Shown here one piece after another: positions 1 to 9,163 of a DNA stretch of 64,000 bases. Position 1 is the first letter of the stretch. Each line of letters begins with the position of its first letter. The DNA comes from Acidobacteriota bacterium (GTDB lineage Bacteria; Acidobacteriota; Holophagae; Acanthopleuribacterales; Acanthopleuribacteraceae): contig JASJCB010000043.1 of assembly GCA_030066195.1 (NCBI GenBank), positions 1-64,000 of the forward strand, written 5' to 3'. The translations under genes and the position numbers were made by a program. The notes beneath the pieces were generated by a model. The model was not told the origin of the DNA. It made no database searches and saw nothing but the letters and a program-made list of their open reading frames with translations.

Positions 1-188
1 TTTATCATAGCGCGTTCCCTGCAACGGGTTATCAGGGAATGATGAAAAAGCCGGGCTTTCCCGGTCTTAAACCGTTGCGAGCGCCGGCCGGCTTCAACTT
101 ACTTTTTGAATTAGCGCCGGCTACAGTGCAAACAACAGGAGGAGCGGGAATTCAGCCGGCTTCCGGCTATCGGGAAAGTATTTAACTC

Positions 189-299
189 ATGATCCGACCG
201 GTCACCGCCGACGAGAAAGGCATCGGTTTTGGCTTCCTCGGAAATCTGCTACACTATGGCATCGAGGTTCGAGAGTTGCTGATCGATACGGAAGGATGA
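189..299 (+). CDS. Possible 36-aa small ORF coupled to Sel1 gene
   Basis: A short frame begins at ATG 189 and reads to TGA 297-299, encoding about 36 residues (starting MIRPVTADEKG). Its stop overlaps the first ATG of the next gene in an ATGA arrangement (296-299), the usual geometry of translational coupling. There is no strong Shine-Dalgarno sequence before it, and I recognise no family. It could be a leader peptide, the C-terminal remnant of an older gene, or a chance frame. Confidence 0.25.
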   Translation: MIRPVTADEKGIGFGFLGNLLHYGIEVRELLIDTEG

Positions 300-1711
300 T
301 GCGCACGTTCCTACTTCTTTTTCTGTTGATTCATCAGGTGTCGGCTGCTGAAGATACACCGGATGTCCTGGCCAGGGCGGTGTCGCTCTATATCGGCACC
401 GACGGCGGGGTGGATTACGCGGCCGCCCGTCCCTTGTTTCGGCAGGCCGCGGACAGTGGCGATCCCTTGGCGCGGATGTGGTTGGCCCGGATGTTCTTCC
501 GCGGCCGATGCGGCTTCATGGAGGACAAGAAAAAAGGGCTCGCCATGGCTGAACCCGTTCTTCCGAAGATCATTGAATGCGCCGAAAGCGGCGATATCGA
601 ATGCGTCTTCCTCCTGGCCTCCAGCATCGAGGAGGGCATGGGCGGCGAAGAACCCGATCCGGCGGGCTCGGTCCCCTGGTACCTAAAGGCCGCGGAGGCG
701 GGCCATCCGGGCGCCATGAACAACCTGGGGGTTCTTTATCATTCCGGCCTGGGCGTGGAGCAAGATTCGGAGAAGGCTCGAACCTGGTACGGCTCGGCCC
801 TGGGAAAAGGCAATGTCGGCGCCATGAACAACCTGGGTTCGCTGTTGCGCGCGGAGAACCCCAATAATCTGACGGAAGCGCTGGCCTGGTTTCGCAAAGC
901 CGCCGAAATGGGTTATCCGCCCGCTCAAACCAATCTGGCCGTCTTGCTGGAAGAAGGCAGCGGCGTTGAACCCGCCCTCGAGGAAGCTGCCGACTGGTAT
1001 CGCAAGGCTGCCGCCCAGGGCGACGCCAGGGCCATGACGTCCCTGGGCGTCATCTATGCCAAGGGCAGCGGGGTGGAACAAGATGAAGCGCAAGCCCTGG
1101 AATGGTTCAAGAAGGCGGTAGATAGAAAATATGCCGAGGCTTCATTTCAAATCGGCCTGCTCTACCTGGACCGGGAAGACATGGAGGAGACCGGCAGTCA
1201 GAACCGCGCGGTCATGCACTTTCTGCGTGCGGCCGACCTGGGGCACGGCGGCGCTCTATATCGCCTGGCCGAGCTTTTCGAAGAAGGTCGCGGCGTCCCC
1301 AAGGACATGATCAAAGCTGTGGCCTACCTGCGTCGCGGCGTTGCCCGGGGGCACTCGCCGAGCCGGACACGACTGGGCGATATGCATCTCGTCGGTACGG
1401 GTCGCGTTTTGCGCGATTACCGCGAGGCCGCGGAGCTGTTCCAAGCCGCCGCCGAAGCGGGTCACCCGAGGGCGCAGAACCGCCTGGGCCAACTCTACGC
1501 TTTGGGGGTGGGCGTTCCCAAGGATCTCGATAAGGCGCAACGGTGGTTCGATGCCGCCATGAGCAAGGGGTATCCGGCTTCCTCACTCGATGATTTAGCG
1601 GCCATCCGCCAGGATTTGGGCATCGGTTTTCGCTTCAGGCAATTGATTGCGCCGGGAATCGTGGGCCTGGTTTTAGTGAGCATGCTGTTGTTCCTTAAAA
1701 AACGCGGTTAG
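296..1711 (+). CDS. Secreted/anchored Sel1-repeat protein
   Basis: A 471-aa protein that starts with a short hydrophobic signal-like segment (residues 1-18, ending VSAAE). It then has about nine to ten Sel1-like repeats, each near 36 residues with the pattern A..WY..AA..G...A...LG.LY..G.GV..D. The last residues (about 445-468, LIAPGIVGLVLVSMLLFLK) form a membrane segment followed by a basic tail. The repeat array therefore probably faces the periplasm, anchored by its C-terminus. Sel1 repeats are alpha/alpha superhelices that scaffold protein-protein contacts; no catalytic motif is visible. An ATG ATG pair at 296/299 gives two equivalent starts. The partner cannot be inferred from the neighbours. 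Confidence 0.85.
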   Translation: MMRTFLLLFLLIHQVSAAEDTPDVLARAVSLYIGTDGGVDYAAARPLFRQAADSGDPLARMWLARMFFRGRCGFMEDKKKGLAMAEPVLPKIIECAESGDIECVFLLASSIEEGMGGEEPDPAGSVPWYLKAAEAGHPGAMNNLGVLYHSGLGVEQDSEKARTWYGSALGKGNVGAMNNLGSLLRAENPNNLTEALAWFRKAAEMGYPPAQTNLAVLLEEGSGVEPALEEAADWYRKAAAQGDARAMTSLGVIYAKGSGVEQDEAQALEWFKKAVDRKYAEASFQIGLLYLDREDMEETGSQNRAVMHFLRAADLGHGGALYRLAELFEEGRGVPKDMIKAVAYLRRGVARGHSPSRTRLGDMHLVGTGRVLRDYREAAELFQAAAEAGHPRAQNRLGQLYALGVGVPKDLDKAQRWFDAAMSKGYPASSLDDLAAIRQDLGIGFRFRQLIAPGIVGLVLVSMLLFLKKRG

Positions 1712-1733
1712 GGGTTTCCCGGCTTCTCAAAAA

Positions 1734-1759
1734 CCGTTCTTACCGACATTCAAGAACGG
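1734..1759. terminator. Weak hairpin after Sel1 gene
   Basis: CCGTTCTT (1734-1741) pairs perfectly with AAGAACGG (1752-1759) across a 10-nt loop. It lies just after the Sel1 stop codon. No T-run follows, so an intrinsic terminator is only a possibility. Confidence 0.25.
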
Positions 1760-1824
1760 CCGCGAGTTTGCCGATAGGTCGCAGTGTCACGTTTTATTTT
1801 TCGATTCCGTCCAGGAGGCCCCCC

Positions 1825-2250
1825 ATGCAGGATAATGGAATCACCGCCCTAATTGTCGATGACAGTCGCACCGAGCGATTCTGGGAAGAAAAGGCCCTAC
1901 GCGGCATGGGTTGCCGGGTAGAGACCGCCGTAGACGGCTTGGAGGCATTGAAGTTCCTATTACAGGGCGGCATAGCGCATATCGTCCTGTTGGATTGGGC
2001 CATGCCGCGTATGAACGGCAGCGAGTTTCTCCACGAAGTCCGCAAAAACAAGGACCTGGACCACGTGAAGGTATTGGTGCTCTCCGGTATGGATGAGAAA
2101 GAGGTGCTGGCCTGTATCGAGGACGGCGCCGACGATTACTGGATCAAGGGTAGTTCCACCCAAGTGCTCAAGAAACGCCTTGCCAATATGGTCCACCTGG
2201 TGTGCATGGAACAAAAACTGGCGCGCATTCGTGATCTGGCCGCTTTTTAA
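1825..2250 (+). CDS. Single-domain response regulator (CheY-like)
   Basis: A 141-aa stand-alone receiver domain. The acidic pocket is at the start (ALIVDDSRTER). The phosphoacceptor Asp lies in VLLDWAMPRMNG, the conserved Ser/Thr position in VLVLSGMDE, and the conserved Lys in DDYWIKGSS. No output domain follows, so it probably works by protein-protein contact, as CheY and DivK types do. I chose ATG 1825 because AGGAGG sits about 6-8 nt upstream (1813-1818); an earlier in-frame start at 1768 has no such site. No cognate kinase is adjacent; the nearest histidine kinase in the window is the hybrid kinase at 14.9-17.0 kb. Confidence 0.9.
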   Translation: MQDNGITALIVDDSRTERFWEEKALRGMGCRVETAVDGLEALKFLLQGGIAHIVLLDWAMPRMNGSEFLHEVRKNKDLDHVKVLVLSGMDEKEVLACIEDGADDYWIKGSSTQVLKKRLANMVHLVCMEQKLARIRDLAAF

Positions 2251-2335
2251 ATCACTGTCATTCGCGTGTTCGTGAAACCGACGGCGGGTAAGGTCGTATA
2301 CCCTCGGTTCAAGGGGCGGGCGCGGAGGCGTGCTC

Positions 2336-3568
2336 ATGCGTAGGTTCTTCGGCATCTGGTTAGGTGCCTACCGGGGTCTACCGGGATATACCTGGTTTCT
2401 GGCAGTGGTAACTCTCATCAATCGAGCGGGCACCATGGTTGTCCCCTTTGTGTCTATCTACGTCAGCAAGGAGTTGGGTCTGGGTGTGCTCTTTGCCGGC
2501 CAGGCCATGGCTTCCTTCGGAGCCGGCGGTATGGTCGGAACCCTGGGCGGCGGTTGGCTCACCGATAAACTCGGCGCTCGCAAGGTCATTTACCTCAGTC
2601 TCATCGGCTCCGGCGGCGTGCTGTGGTCGCTTCAATACCTCTACCAACCCCTGCCGCTGCTGGCCGGTATGTTTCTGTTGGGACTGGTCGGTGAATCCTA
2701 CCGGCCCGCGGTGTCAACCGCCCTGGCCGAATCCTGCCCGATCGAAAAGCGGATGCGGGCCTTTGCGCTCAACCGCACCGCTATCAACATCGGCATGGCC
2801 TTGGGTCCGGCGGTCGGCGGGTTCCTGGCCGAATTCGATTACGCCTGGTTGTTCCGCCTGGACGGCATCACCTGCCTGTCGGCGGGTCTTCTGGTTCTGT
2901 TCGCCATGCGGGAGCAGCCCGAGACGGCAGCCGACGAAGTCCGAAGCGCTACGCCGGTCGATCCCTCCGGCAAGCCGCCCTGGCGGGACGCCGCCTTCAT
3001 GGGGTTCTCCGCCATGTTCGTGGTCTTTGCCTGTATCGTCTTTCAGGCGTTTTCCACCTACCCCATCTACCTGGAAAGCGTTTACGGGCTGTCCGAATCC
3101 GGTTACGGCCTGCTGATGACCATCAACGCCGTCATAATTACCCTGGTGGAAATGCCGCTGACTCACGCCGTCGAGAAGAAATCGCCCCTATGGATCATCG
3201 CCTGGGGCGTCATTCTCTTCAGCCTCGGCTTGGGCATCCTTCCGCTGGGCAGCGGCTTTACTTTTGCGGTGTTCTCCCTGCTGATCTGGACCACCGGCGA
3301 AATGCTGACCGCCCCCGCTTCCATGACCTTCGTCGCGGAGTTGGCCGGCGAAAAACATCGAGGCCGCTACATGGGCGTGTTCTCCATGACCTTCGGGGCG
3401 GGCCACATGATCGGCCCCCTGCTGGGCGCCCTGATCTATGACCGCTGGGGACCGGATGCCTTGTGGCTGGGCATCGCCGGTCTGGGTGTGGTCCTGGGTC
3501 TTGCTTTTCCACGGCTGAAGCGATTTGGTAAGACGGAACCGGCAGCCCGGCCGGCGGCTTTTTCCTGA
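2336..3568 (+). CDS. MFS transporter (drug-efflux type)
   Basis: A 410-aa major facilitator with the usual 12 predicted membrane helices. The family's motif A between helices 2 and 3 is clear (GGGWLTDKLGARKVIYLSL), and a second copy-like motif (GEKHRGRYMGVFSMTFG) precedes helices 10-11. The repeated GxxxGP (NIGMALGPAVGGFLAEF) is typical of proton-driven drug antiporters. It should export small hydrophobic compounds across the inner membrane; substrate is not deducible. GGAGG at 2324-2328 is 7 nt before ATG 2336, so I prefer this to the GTG at 2330. The gene stands alone, 85 nt after the response regulator. Confidence 0.88.
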   Translation: MRRFFGIWLGAYRGLPGYTWFLAVVTLINRAGTMVVPFVSIYVSKELGLGVLFAGQAMASFGAGGMVGTLGGGWLTDKLGARKVIYLSLIGSGGVLWSLQYLYQPLPLLAGMFLLGLVGESYRPAVSTALAESCPIEKRMRAFALNRTAINIGMALGPAVGGFLAEFDYAWLFRLDGITCLSAGLLVLFAMREQPETAADEVRSATPVDPSGKPPWRDAAFMGFSAMFVVFACIVFQAFSTYPIYLESVYGLSESGYGLLMTINAVIITLVEMPLTHAVEKKSPLWIIAWGVILFSLGLGILPLGSGFTFAVFSLLIWTTGEMLTAPASMTFVAELAGEKHRGRYMGVFSMTFGAGHMIGPLLGALIYDRWGPDALWLGIAGLGVVLGLAFPRLKRFGKTEPAARPAAFS

Positions 3569-3601
3569 ACCCGTGGGAAGATCCTGCCGCTAACTGTATA
3601 T

Positions 3602-3623
3602 GGCGGCTACCTCGGTAGCCGCC
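3602..3623. terminator. Perfect 10-bp hairpin after MFS gene
   Basis: GGCGGCTACC (3602-3611) and GGTAGCCGCC (3614-3623) form a perfect stem 34 nt past the MFS stop. Only an A-rich stretch, not a T-run, follows on the plus strand. Probable transcription end, not certain. Confidence 0.4.
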
Positions 3624-4101
3624 TATCCACACGTTGTAAAAAAATCATATTGAGTTAACCGTATCAGTCGTTACGGCTAACCGGTCCTGGATTGTTTCGA
3701 TCTAGTCCGATATTCCAGAATAGTATCCTTTTTTATATAAGAAAACGCAGGTCGATTGGAGCTTGTCCTAGGCATTTGTACTCAATTTAGTTTCCAATGT
3801 CATGTTTTTCAACAAAGTGATAACAGCTTATCAAATAAAAAAACAGCAGTGATTGGACCTAAACCTTTTCTTTCGATAAACTTGGTGTTATGCCGCCACA
3901 ATCGGCTGTCAGCCCCCGGCTTTCTTGGCATGGAACTCGCTTAGTGAAGCGGTGTATACCGGATGGTTCTATCCGCCACTTTTCTTTAAGTGATAGAACA
4001 CTGGATCGTCTTTTCAATCAGACGCCGTAGGAAACCGCGCTGCAGTAGATAACTGTCTCAGTTTTTAAGCGAACAGTCGAATTCTGTTTGCCCGCTGCCC
4101 A
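3624..4101. other. AT-rich non-coding stretch
   Basis: About 480 bases between the MFS hairpin and the kinase regulatory hairpin. It is clearly more AT-rich than the flanking genes (for example around 3640-3880). Only short frames without ribosome sites occur, such as 3756-3944, whose translation looks random. I see no RNA gene. Confidence 0.5.
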
Positions 4102-4127
4102 CTGTATTCGGCCTCTGCCGAATACAG
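4102..4127. promoter_or_regulatory. Perfect 11-bp inverted repeat upstream of kinase gene
   Basis: CTGTATTCGGC (4102-4112) and GCCGAATACAG (4117-4127) are perfect inverted copies around a 4-nt CTCT loop, 36 nt before the kinase start. It could be an operator for a dimeric repressor or an mRNA hairpin in the 5' leader. No T-run follows. Confidence 0.45.
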
Positions 4128-4163
4128 AACGGGATTCGTGTAGGGTGATCACGGAGGCACTCG

Positions 4164-6371
4164 ATGAAGGCATTGAACAATCTGACTTTAAACGACCTGG
4201 AGTTCAAGGAACGCCTTGGCAAAGGCTCCTACGGCGTCGTCTATAAGGCCCTCGTCAGAGAAAGAGGAACTCTCTGCGCCGTCAAATACGCCAATAGAAA
4301 GGGATTATCTTCTGCAACCGTCGCCCACTACGAGCAAGCCCTCCGGTACGAGTTCGAACGTGCGAAAGATTTGGACCACCCCGGCGTCGTTCGGTTTTAT
4401 CGATTGGTTGAAGACGAGTCCTTGGGACCTGTCATCATCATGGAATACGTGGACGGCATCAAGTTCGATCCCAAGGTTTCCAGAACCTTTCGGGAGAAGC
4501 ACGAACTGACCAGGCAGTTGGCTGACATTCTGGTCTACTTTCAGAACATGAAGCGGTCCCATAACGACTTGAAGCCGCAAAACATGTTGCTTACTCGCGA
4601 CGGCCGCCTGAAAGTGCTCGATTTCGGCCTGGCCCGGGATCACCATTTCCAGACGGAAAGGCATGAGGAATGCTCCCTGGGGACTCTCGAATACATGGCG
4701 CCGGAAAAGCTTTACCTGCGCTATCACGGTATCGAAATGGTCCAGGAAGCCGGCGTTGCCGATATTTACAGCTTCGGTGTCATCGTCTATACGCTGTACC
4801 ACGGTGCACACCCCTTCTTCAGGAACAAGCCGGACGAGGAATTGGTCTGCCATAAACTGACATCACCCAATCCGCCGAAAATACCCTTCAACTGGGTCGC
4901 ACAAGACCATCAAAAACAGGTCGTGCGTGACCGCTGGGCGCAGCTTTTCCATAAGGTTTTGGCGAACAAACCCTGGGAGCGATACCAGTCGGCAGCCGAT
5001 TTCCTGTTTGATTTCGAGGCCGCCCTTCGTCCCGAGCCCTACCCCTGGCGCCGGAAGATAGAACAAGCCGTCGCAGGCTTGCGTTCCGCCTTCGATCTGT
5101 CCTTTGCCCGCGCCGCCGGTATCGGATTGTGTATGTCGCTTTTTGCCGGCCCGGTCATCCTGCAGGAGCAGATGCCCGCCCCATCCTCCCAAATGAGGCA
5201 GATTCATGGGGAAGAGCAACCGGCGCGGGTTTTATCGGACCATGTCGACAGAAAGGATTATGACGATGCTCGGGACTGCCTGGGTTCGTTTGAGGACCGG
5301 CTGCTGGCCGCGTTGATCGAGGAAGTTGCCAATACCGACGGCGACTATAAATTGACGCAAAGGGAACTGGCGCGGGTGATCGAACTGAGAATAACCCAAA
5401 AGATCGTCGAGGACCTTTTGTTACGAAAACCCGAACTGATGCGTCCGTCTCGCCGGAACGCCTATCGAGCCGGGAAGAAATTGGTCTTCAACAAGGACGA
5501 CATGATCCAATCACTCAACGGCATCGAGATCATGCCCAACCTTCGCTCCCTGTACATCGAAGGTCAAGATATCGAGGTCATCTCCTCACTATCGGTCAGC
5601 CTACAAAAATTGGAAATCGAACGAACCAAACTTCGACTCCTCGATGCTGAAATGCCTGCTATGAGAACGCTGATTATCAACGACAACTTCCCATATCGGG
5701 ACGAAAACAACCGGAAGGTCAATCCCACCGTGGACTTAACCTATCTGTCGGACAACATCCGGGAATTGACCTTGAACAAGGTCAACCTGATCAGTCTGGA
5801 ACTGGCAAACTACAAGCAACTCGAGCGCTTGACGCTTCAATTCAACGACCTGACCATGCTGGAGGGCATCGGTACGTCTGTGACTTGGCTGGATATCACC
5901 GGGAATCACTTTTCCGTTTTACCGGAATTGCATGACGGCTTGCAGGTGCTTCGTTGTTCCAAGAATAAGGAATTGCACTACATCGAAAATCTGCCCGCGG
6001 GCCTTACCGAATTCATATGCAGGGACAGCGGTTTGCTGAAGATCGGTAACTGGGGCGGCCGGTTGGTTATAATCGACGTCACCGGCAACCAACTCGAAAA
6101 TCTCCCTCGATTCCCCGACTGCACGCGAGAGATCTGGATTGCCGACAACGAAATCACGGAATTGCGGAATCTGCCGTCATCACTCGCCTATTTTTACGCA
6201 CAGAAGAACTGCCTCGGCTTCCTGCCGGAATTCTCCTCGACCGCCAACCTGAAATTCATCGATATCCGCTTCAATCATTTCACCGATGCACACGATGCCT
6301 GGGTGGAACAGACGCTTTCCAGAATTGCTTTCGTGAAGTACGGAAAGACTCGGAAAGACTGCGTACATTAG
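4164..6371 (+). CDS. Membrane Ser/Thr protein kinase with C-terminal leucine-rich repeats
   Basis: A 735-aa Hanks-type kinase. Residues about 14-290 carry the glycine loop (GKGSYG, 19-24), the ATP-binding Lys (AVK, K41), the catalytic loop HNDLKPQN (Asp135), DFG (153-155) and the activation-segment APE (MAPEKL). The Arg of the usual HRD is Asn, so it is a non-RD kinase. A hydrophobic segment near 313-332 (GIGLCMSLFAGPVILQ) looks like one transmembrane helix. Residues about 480-720 contain leucine-rich repeats with the pattern L..L.L..N.L..L. Kinase and LRRs therefore probably lie on opposite sides of the inner membrane, an arrangement reminiscent of plant receptor kinases but with the order reversed. 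The start has a GGAGG site (4152-4156). A membrane coiled-coil gene follows 33 nt later and may be partner or substrate. Confidence 0.9.
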   Translation: MKALNNLTLNDLEFKERLGKGSYGVVYKALVRERGTLCAVKYANRKGLSSATVAHYEQALRYEFERAKDLDHPGVVRFYRLVEDESLGPVIIMEYVDGIKFDPKVSRTFREKHELTRQLADILVYFQNMKRSHNDLKPQNMLLTRDGRLKVLDFGLARDHHFQTERHEECSLGTLEYMAPEKLYLRYHGIEMVQEAGVADIYSFGVIVYTLYHGAHPFFRNKPDEELVCHKLTSPNPPKIPFNWVAQDHQKQVVRDRWAQLFHKVLANKPWERYQSAADFLFDFEAALRPEPYPWRRKIEQAVAGLRSAFDLSFARAAGIGLCMSLFAGPVILQEQMPAPSSQMRQIHGEEQPARVLSDHVDRKDYDDARDCLGSFEDRLLAALIEEVANTDGDYKLTQRELARVIELRITQKIVEDLLLRKPELMRPSRRNAYRAGKKLVFNKDDMIQSLNGIEIMPNLRSLYIEGQDIEVISSLSVSLQKLEIERTKLRLLDAEMPAMRTLIINDNFPYRDENNRKVNPTVDLTYLSDNIRELTLNKVNLISLELANYKQLERLTLQFNDLTMLEGIGTSVTWLDITGNHFSVLPELHDGLQVLRCSKNKELHYIENLPAGLTEFICRDSGLLKIGNWGGRLVIIDVTGNQLENLPRFPDCTREIWIADNEITELRNLPSSLAYFYAQKNCLGFLPEFSSTANLKFIDIRFNHFTDAHDAWVEQTLSRIAFVKYGKTRKDCVH

Positions 6372-6404
6372 AATTAGTCCACCCGGATAGAAGGAGGCTT
6401 GACC

Positions 6405-7481
6405 ATGTCGGAAGAGACCATGAAGTATGAATGGGACCAGGATGGTTCGAAGAATGATACGAGGTCGAGGGTTCAAAACGAAACCGTTGAACCCACCTTG
6501 GAATTGCCGTCTGAGGACAGGGGCTCAAGCGAGGGCGGTATATCTCAAAACACCGGTCCTGCTCAAGAACCCGACTCCGCCGATTCGGTCCAGCCCATTT
6601 CCCTGGCGGAAGCGCCCGCGCAACCCGACCCTGACCCCGCACACCGGGAAACTGACGATCCCGAGTTTCCGGCGCACCAACTCACGGGGACCGGCAAAAC
6701 CAGGGAATCGACCCTCTCGCGGACCATGGTGGCGAAATTCGTTCACGGTATCGCGATGTTTTTCGGCAATCAAAACCACTCGGAGGTTGGCGAGAAAAAA
6801 CACGGTTCGAGAGTATTCTGGGCCACTTTGGCAGGCTGTATCATTGTCGTCCTGCCCATTGGTTTCAGCGCTTACGGGTACATCAAGGGTGTGGCCGATG
6901 ATAAGTTGGCGCAATACCAAAGCCAGGTCGAGTTGCGTCTCCAAACCTTGGAAGGTAGGGTGGAGAAGGTCAATCGCCTGGCGAGTAGCGTAAACGATAT
7001 TCAAAAAGGAACACTCACAATCCTCCAAGAGCAGTATCGGCTGTTGGAACGACTGGAAAGAAGTGTTTCAGAACCCGCACTTAGAGACGAACTGACTCAC
7101 AAGAAAGATGGTCTTCAAAGTGAGTTGACCGCATTGAATGCCAGAATCGAACTGCTGGAAAAGGAGAAGGTTACCGTCAGCGACCTGAATATTCTCCAAA
7201 AGCAAGCGCCGCTCCTGGCCCGCGAGCGGCTCAATGTCTTCTACAAGGCTCGCGATAAGGAAAAAGCGGAATCCGTGCAATCCCTCCTCGAGGCACGCGG
7301 CGTCCGGATAGAATTGACGGAAGTCGACGATGACCACAAGGATCGTGGCAAGCTTCTCTACCTGGATGCAGCGAAGCGGCATATCGCCGAGGAAATGGCA
7401 GGGACCATTGCATCCGAATTTACCGCCCGAGTGGAACAAGTGACTATCGGCGCGGGCGACCATTTCGTTCTGTGGCTTTAG
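6405..7481 (+). CDS. Membrane protein with disordered N-terminus and coiled coil, kinase-linked
   Basis: A 358-aa protein of no family I can name. Residues 1 to about 115 are acidic, Pro/Ser/Thr-rich and likely disordered, a good phosphorylation substrate. One transmembrane helix lies near 138-161 (WATLAGCIIVVLPIGFSAYGY). A long coiled coil (about 170-270) follows. The C-terminal ~85 residues form a compact alpha/beta domain (ARERLNVFYKARDKEKA...VRIELTEVDDDHKD) that superficially resembles small SPOR or LytR_C-type domains. ATG 6405 is preceded by AAGGAGG at 7 nt, better than the TTG at 6399. It sits directly after the LRR kinase gene, probably in the same transcript. Its stop codon overlaps that of the convergent nuclease gene. 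Confidence 0.7.
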   Translation: MSEETMKYEWDQDGSKNDTRSRVQNETVEPTLELPSEDRGSSEGGISQNTGPAQEPDSADSVQPISLAEAPAQPDPDPAHRETDDPEFPAHQLTGTGKTRESTLSRTMVAKFVHGIAMFFGNQNHSEVGEKKHGSRVFWATLAGCIIVVLPIGFSAYGYIKGVADDKLAQYQSQVELRLQTLEGRVEKVNRLASSVNDIQKGTLTILQEQYRLLERLERSVSEPALRDELTHKKDGLQSELTALNARIELLEKEKVTVSDLNILQKQAPLLARERLNVFYKARDKEKAESVQSLLEARGVRIELTEVDDDHKDRGKLLYLDAAKRHIAEEMAGTIASEFTARVEQVTIGAGDHFVLWL

Positions 7482-9163
7482 TCCGTGCGGGACGGCAGCA
7501 GGTCGCTACAGATTCTGGTTTGCTTGCCGTCCACCGCGACACCAATCGCGCGAATGGTCTGCACGCCCCGGCTTCTTAGATCCGCGGCGTAATCTCTCTC
7601 GATGATTTGCTTGAGGGCCTCCGCGGCCGTGATTTCCGCGGTTTGTTCCTCTACCTTTTTGAACTCGAAAACAAATCCCACGGCGGTTTTGTCCCTGGGA
7701 ATCATGATGATGTCATAGCGTCCCAAGCCGGACTCTCGGTTGGACAACACCTGGTATTTGCCCCGCAGGTCCACCAACAGGCCCAGCATGAAGGCGTGGT
7801 AGACGCGTTCGGGCTCGTTGCCGGCAGTGTCGTGAAAGCTGAGTACGGTTTTGACCATTTCCGCGAAATGGGCGGCCAGATGCTCCATGTTCTCGGCCAG
7901 AAGGGCATTTAACAGAGGTTCCAGCCTTTGTCCGGTTTGTCGACCGACCCATTCGCGAACAGTTTGATCGAAAAAGGTGCGAACCTCACGATTGGGAATG
8001 ACCAGGTCGCAGAGGAAACGGCCCTCGTCGATGGTCAGGGTTTGGGGTTTCAGGTACCCGCTTAAGGTGAGCAGGCTCCAGATTGTGGTCGGCGACATGT
8101 TTTCCAAAACGATGTTGGTGATGATTTCCTTGTGGACCGATTCCCCACGCAGCAGGGTTTCCAACTCTTCCTTACGGATGGCGTCTGACTCGACCGTCAA
8201 CTCGTGGATCAGTTGATTCTCGCTGGTGTTGACCCAATAGGGCCGCGCCCTTACGTCTTCAAACCGTGCGGCACTGACATATTCCATGATGGACCAGGGG
8301 TTATACATGATATAGGAACCGAAGCGGTAGCCGTTGTACCATTCGCGTACCTCATCCCTTCGATCCGCCAGGTTGAAATCTTCCAGAACGGCGGTCACTT
8401 CGCTCTCCGTGAAACCGAAGTGTTGTGAGAACTCTTCTTCCATGATCGTGGCGACACTGGGGTTATTGAAGCCGGAGAAAATGGATTCTTTGGCAACACG
8501 AAGAATGCCGGTGACACAGCCCTGGTGCAAATAATCGTTGTCCTTATAGGCGCCGCTAAGAAGATTACGCATAAACCCGATCATCTTTCGGTAATAACCG
8601 TGGCGGTAACCGGCGTGGATCGGCGCGTCGTATTCATCGATCAGCACGACGCTTTTCTGACCTGTTCCTCGATAGATGAGCTCGGTGAGCAAGCCCAAGG
8701 AGCGTTGAAGGGTAGCGGTATGAGCAACGCCGTTCATGATATCGTCAGTCATGGTTTTATAAATCGCCATGGGCTCCGCTTTTGCAATGACATCCCTGAA
8801 AGAAATGAAAAGCATGGCAAGCATTTCACTCATGGCGCGATGACAGGTGTCATAATCTTCGAACTTCATGTCTTTCAAAGTGATGAATACGGTGGGGTAT
8901 TGTCCGCAATGGGCCATGACATCCGGCTGACTACTAACTGCTAAACCCTCGAACAAAGCCGCGTTACCATCACCCGGGTCGAAGAAATGGCGGAGCATGG
9001 AAAGGTTGAGGGTTTTGCCGAACCGTCTGGGTCGCGGTAACAAAATAACCTCGGCGCCGCTTCTCACCGCATCGGCAATGAGCATGGATTTATCCACAAA
9101 GTAAAAGTCACGTTCACGCAGCTCTTTAAAGTTGGACATACCCCGAGGAATTTGCCGTGACAT
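7478..9163 (-). CDS. AAA-ATPase-like protein with C-terminal PD-(D/E)XK nuclease domain
   Basis: A 561-aa protein of the widespread AAA-ATPase_like / DUF1703 family. The start MSRQIPRGMSNFKELRERDF is typical. A Walker-A-like segment (RPRRFGKTLNLSML) and Walker B (SVVLIDEYDAP) mark the ATPase core. The C-terminal third has the nuclease signature: Asp in GRYDIIM, the E-x-K-like FEFKK, and a following helix. These proteins occur in many copies in Bacteroidetes and other genomes and are often carried on mobile DNA; their function is unproven, with defence or competition proposed. Convergent with the preceding gene, with stop codons overlapping by 4 nt (7478-7481). Confidence 0.88.
   Translation of the reverse strand: MSRQIPRGMSNFKELRERDFYFVDKSMLIADAVRSGAEVILLPRPRRFGKTLNLSMLRHFFDPGDGNAALFEGLAVSSQPDVMAHCGQYPTVFITLKDMKFEDYDTCHRAMSEMLAMLFISFRDVIAKAEPMAIYKTMTDDIMNGVAHTATLQRSLGLLTELIYRGTGQKSVVLIDEYDAPIHAGYRHGYYRKMIGFMRNLLSGAYKDNDYLHQGCVTGILRVAKESIFSGFNNPSVATIMEEEFSQHFGFTESEVTAVLEDFNLADRRDEVREWYNGYRFGSYIMYNPWSIMEYVSAARFEDVRARPYWVNTSENQLIHELTVESDAIRKEELETLLRGESVHKEIITNIVLENMSPTTIWSLLTLSGYLKPQTLTIDEGRFLCDLVIPNREVRTFFDQTVREWVGRQTGQRLEPLLNALLAENMEHLAAHFAEMVKTVLSFHDTAGNEPERVYHAFMLGLLVDLRGKYQVLSNRESGLGRYDIIMIPRDKTAVGFVFEFKKVEEQTAEITAAEALKQIIERDYAADLRSRGVQTIRAIGVAVDGKQTRICSDLLPSRTD

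Noticed and set aside
3756-3944. 62-codon open frame in the MFS-kinase gap
   Set aside because: No ribosome site, low-complexity random-looking translation; treated as non-coding.
7478-9163. Considered as part of a toxin-antitoxin or CRISPR-linked nuclease
   Set aside because: Matches the common stand-alone AAA-ATPase_like/DUF1703 family; no partner gene or repeat array nearby.
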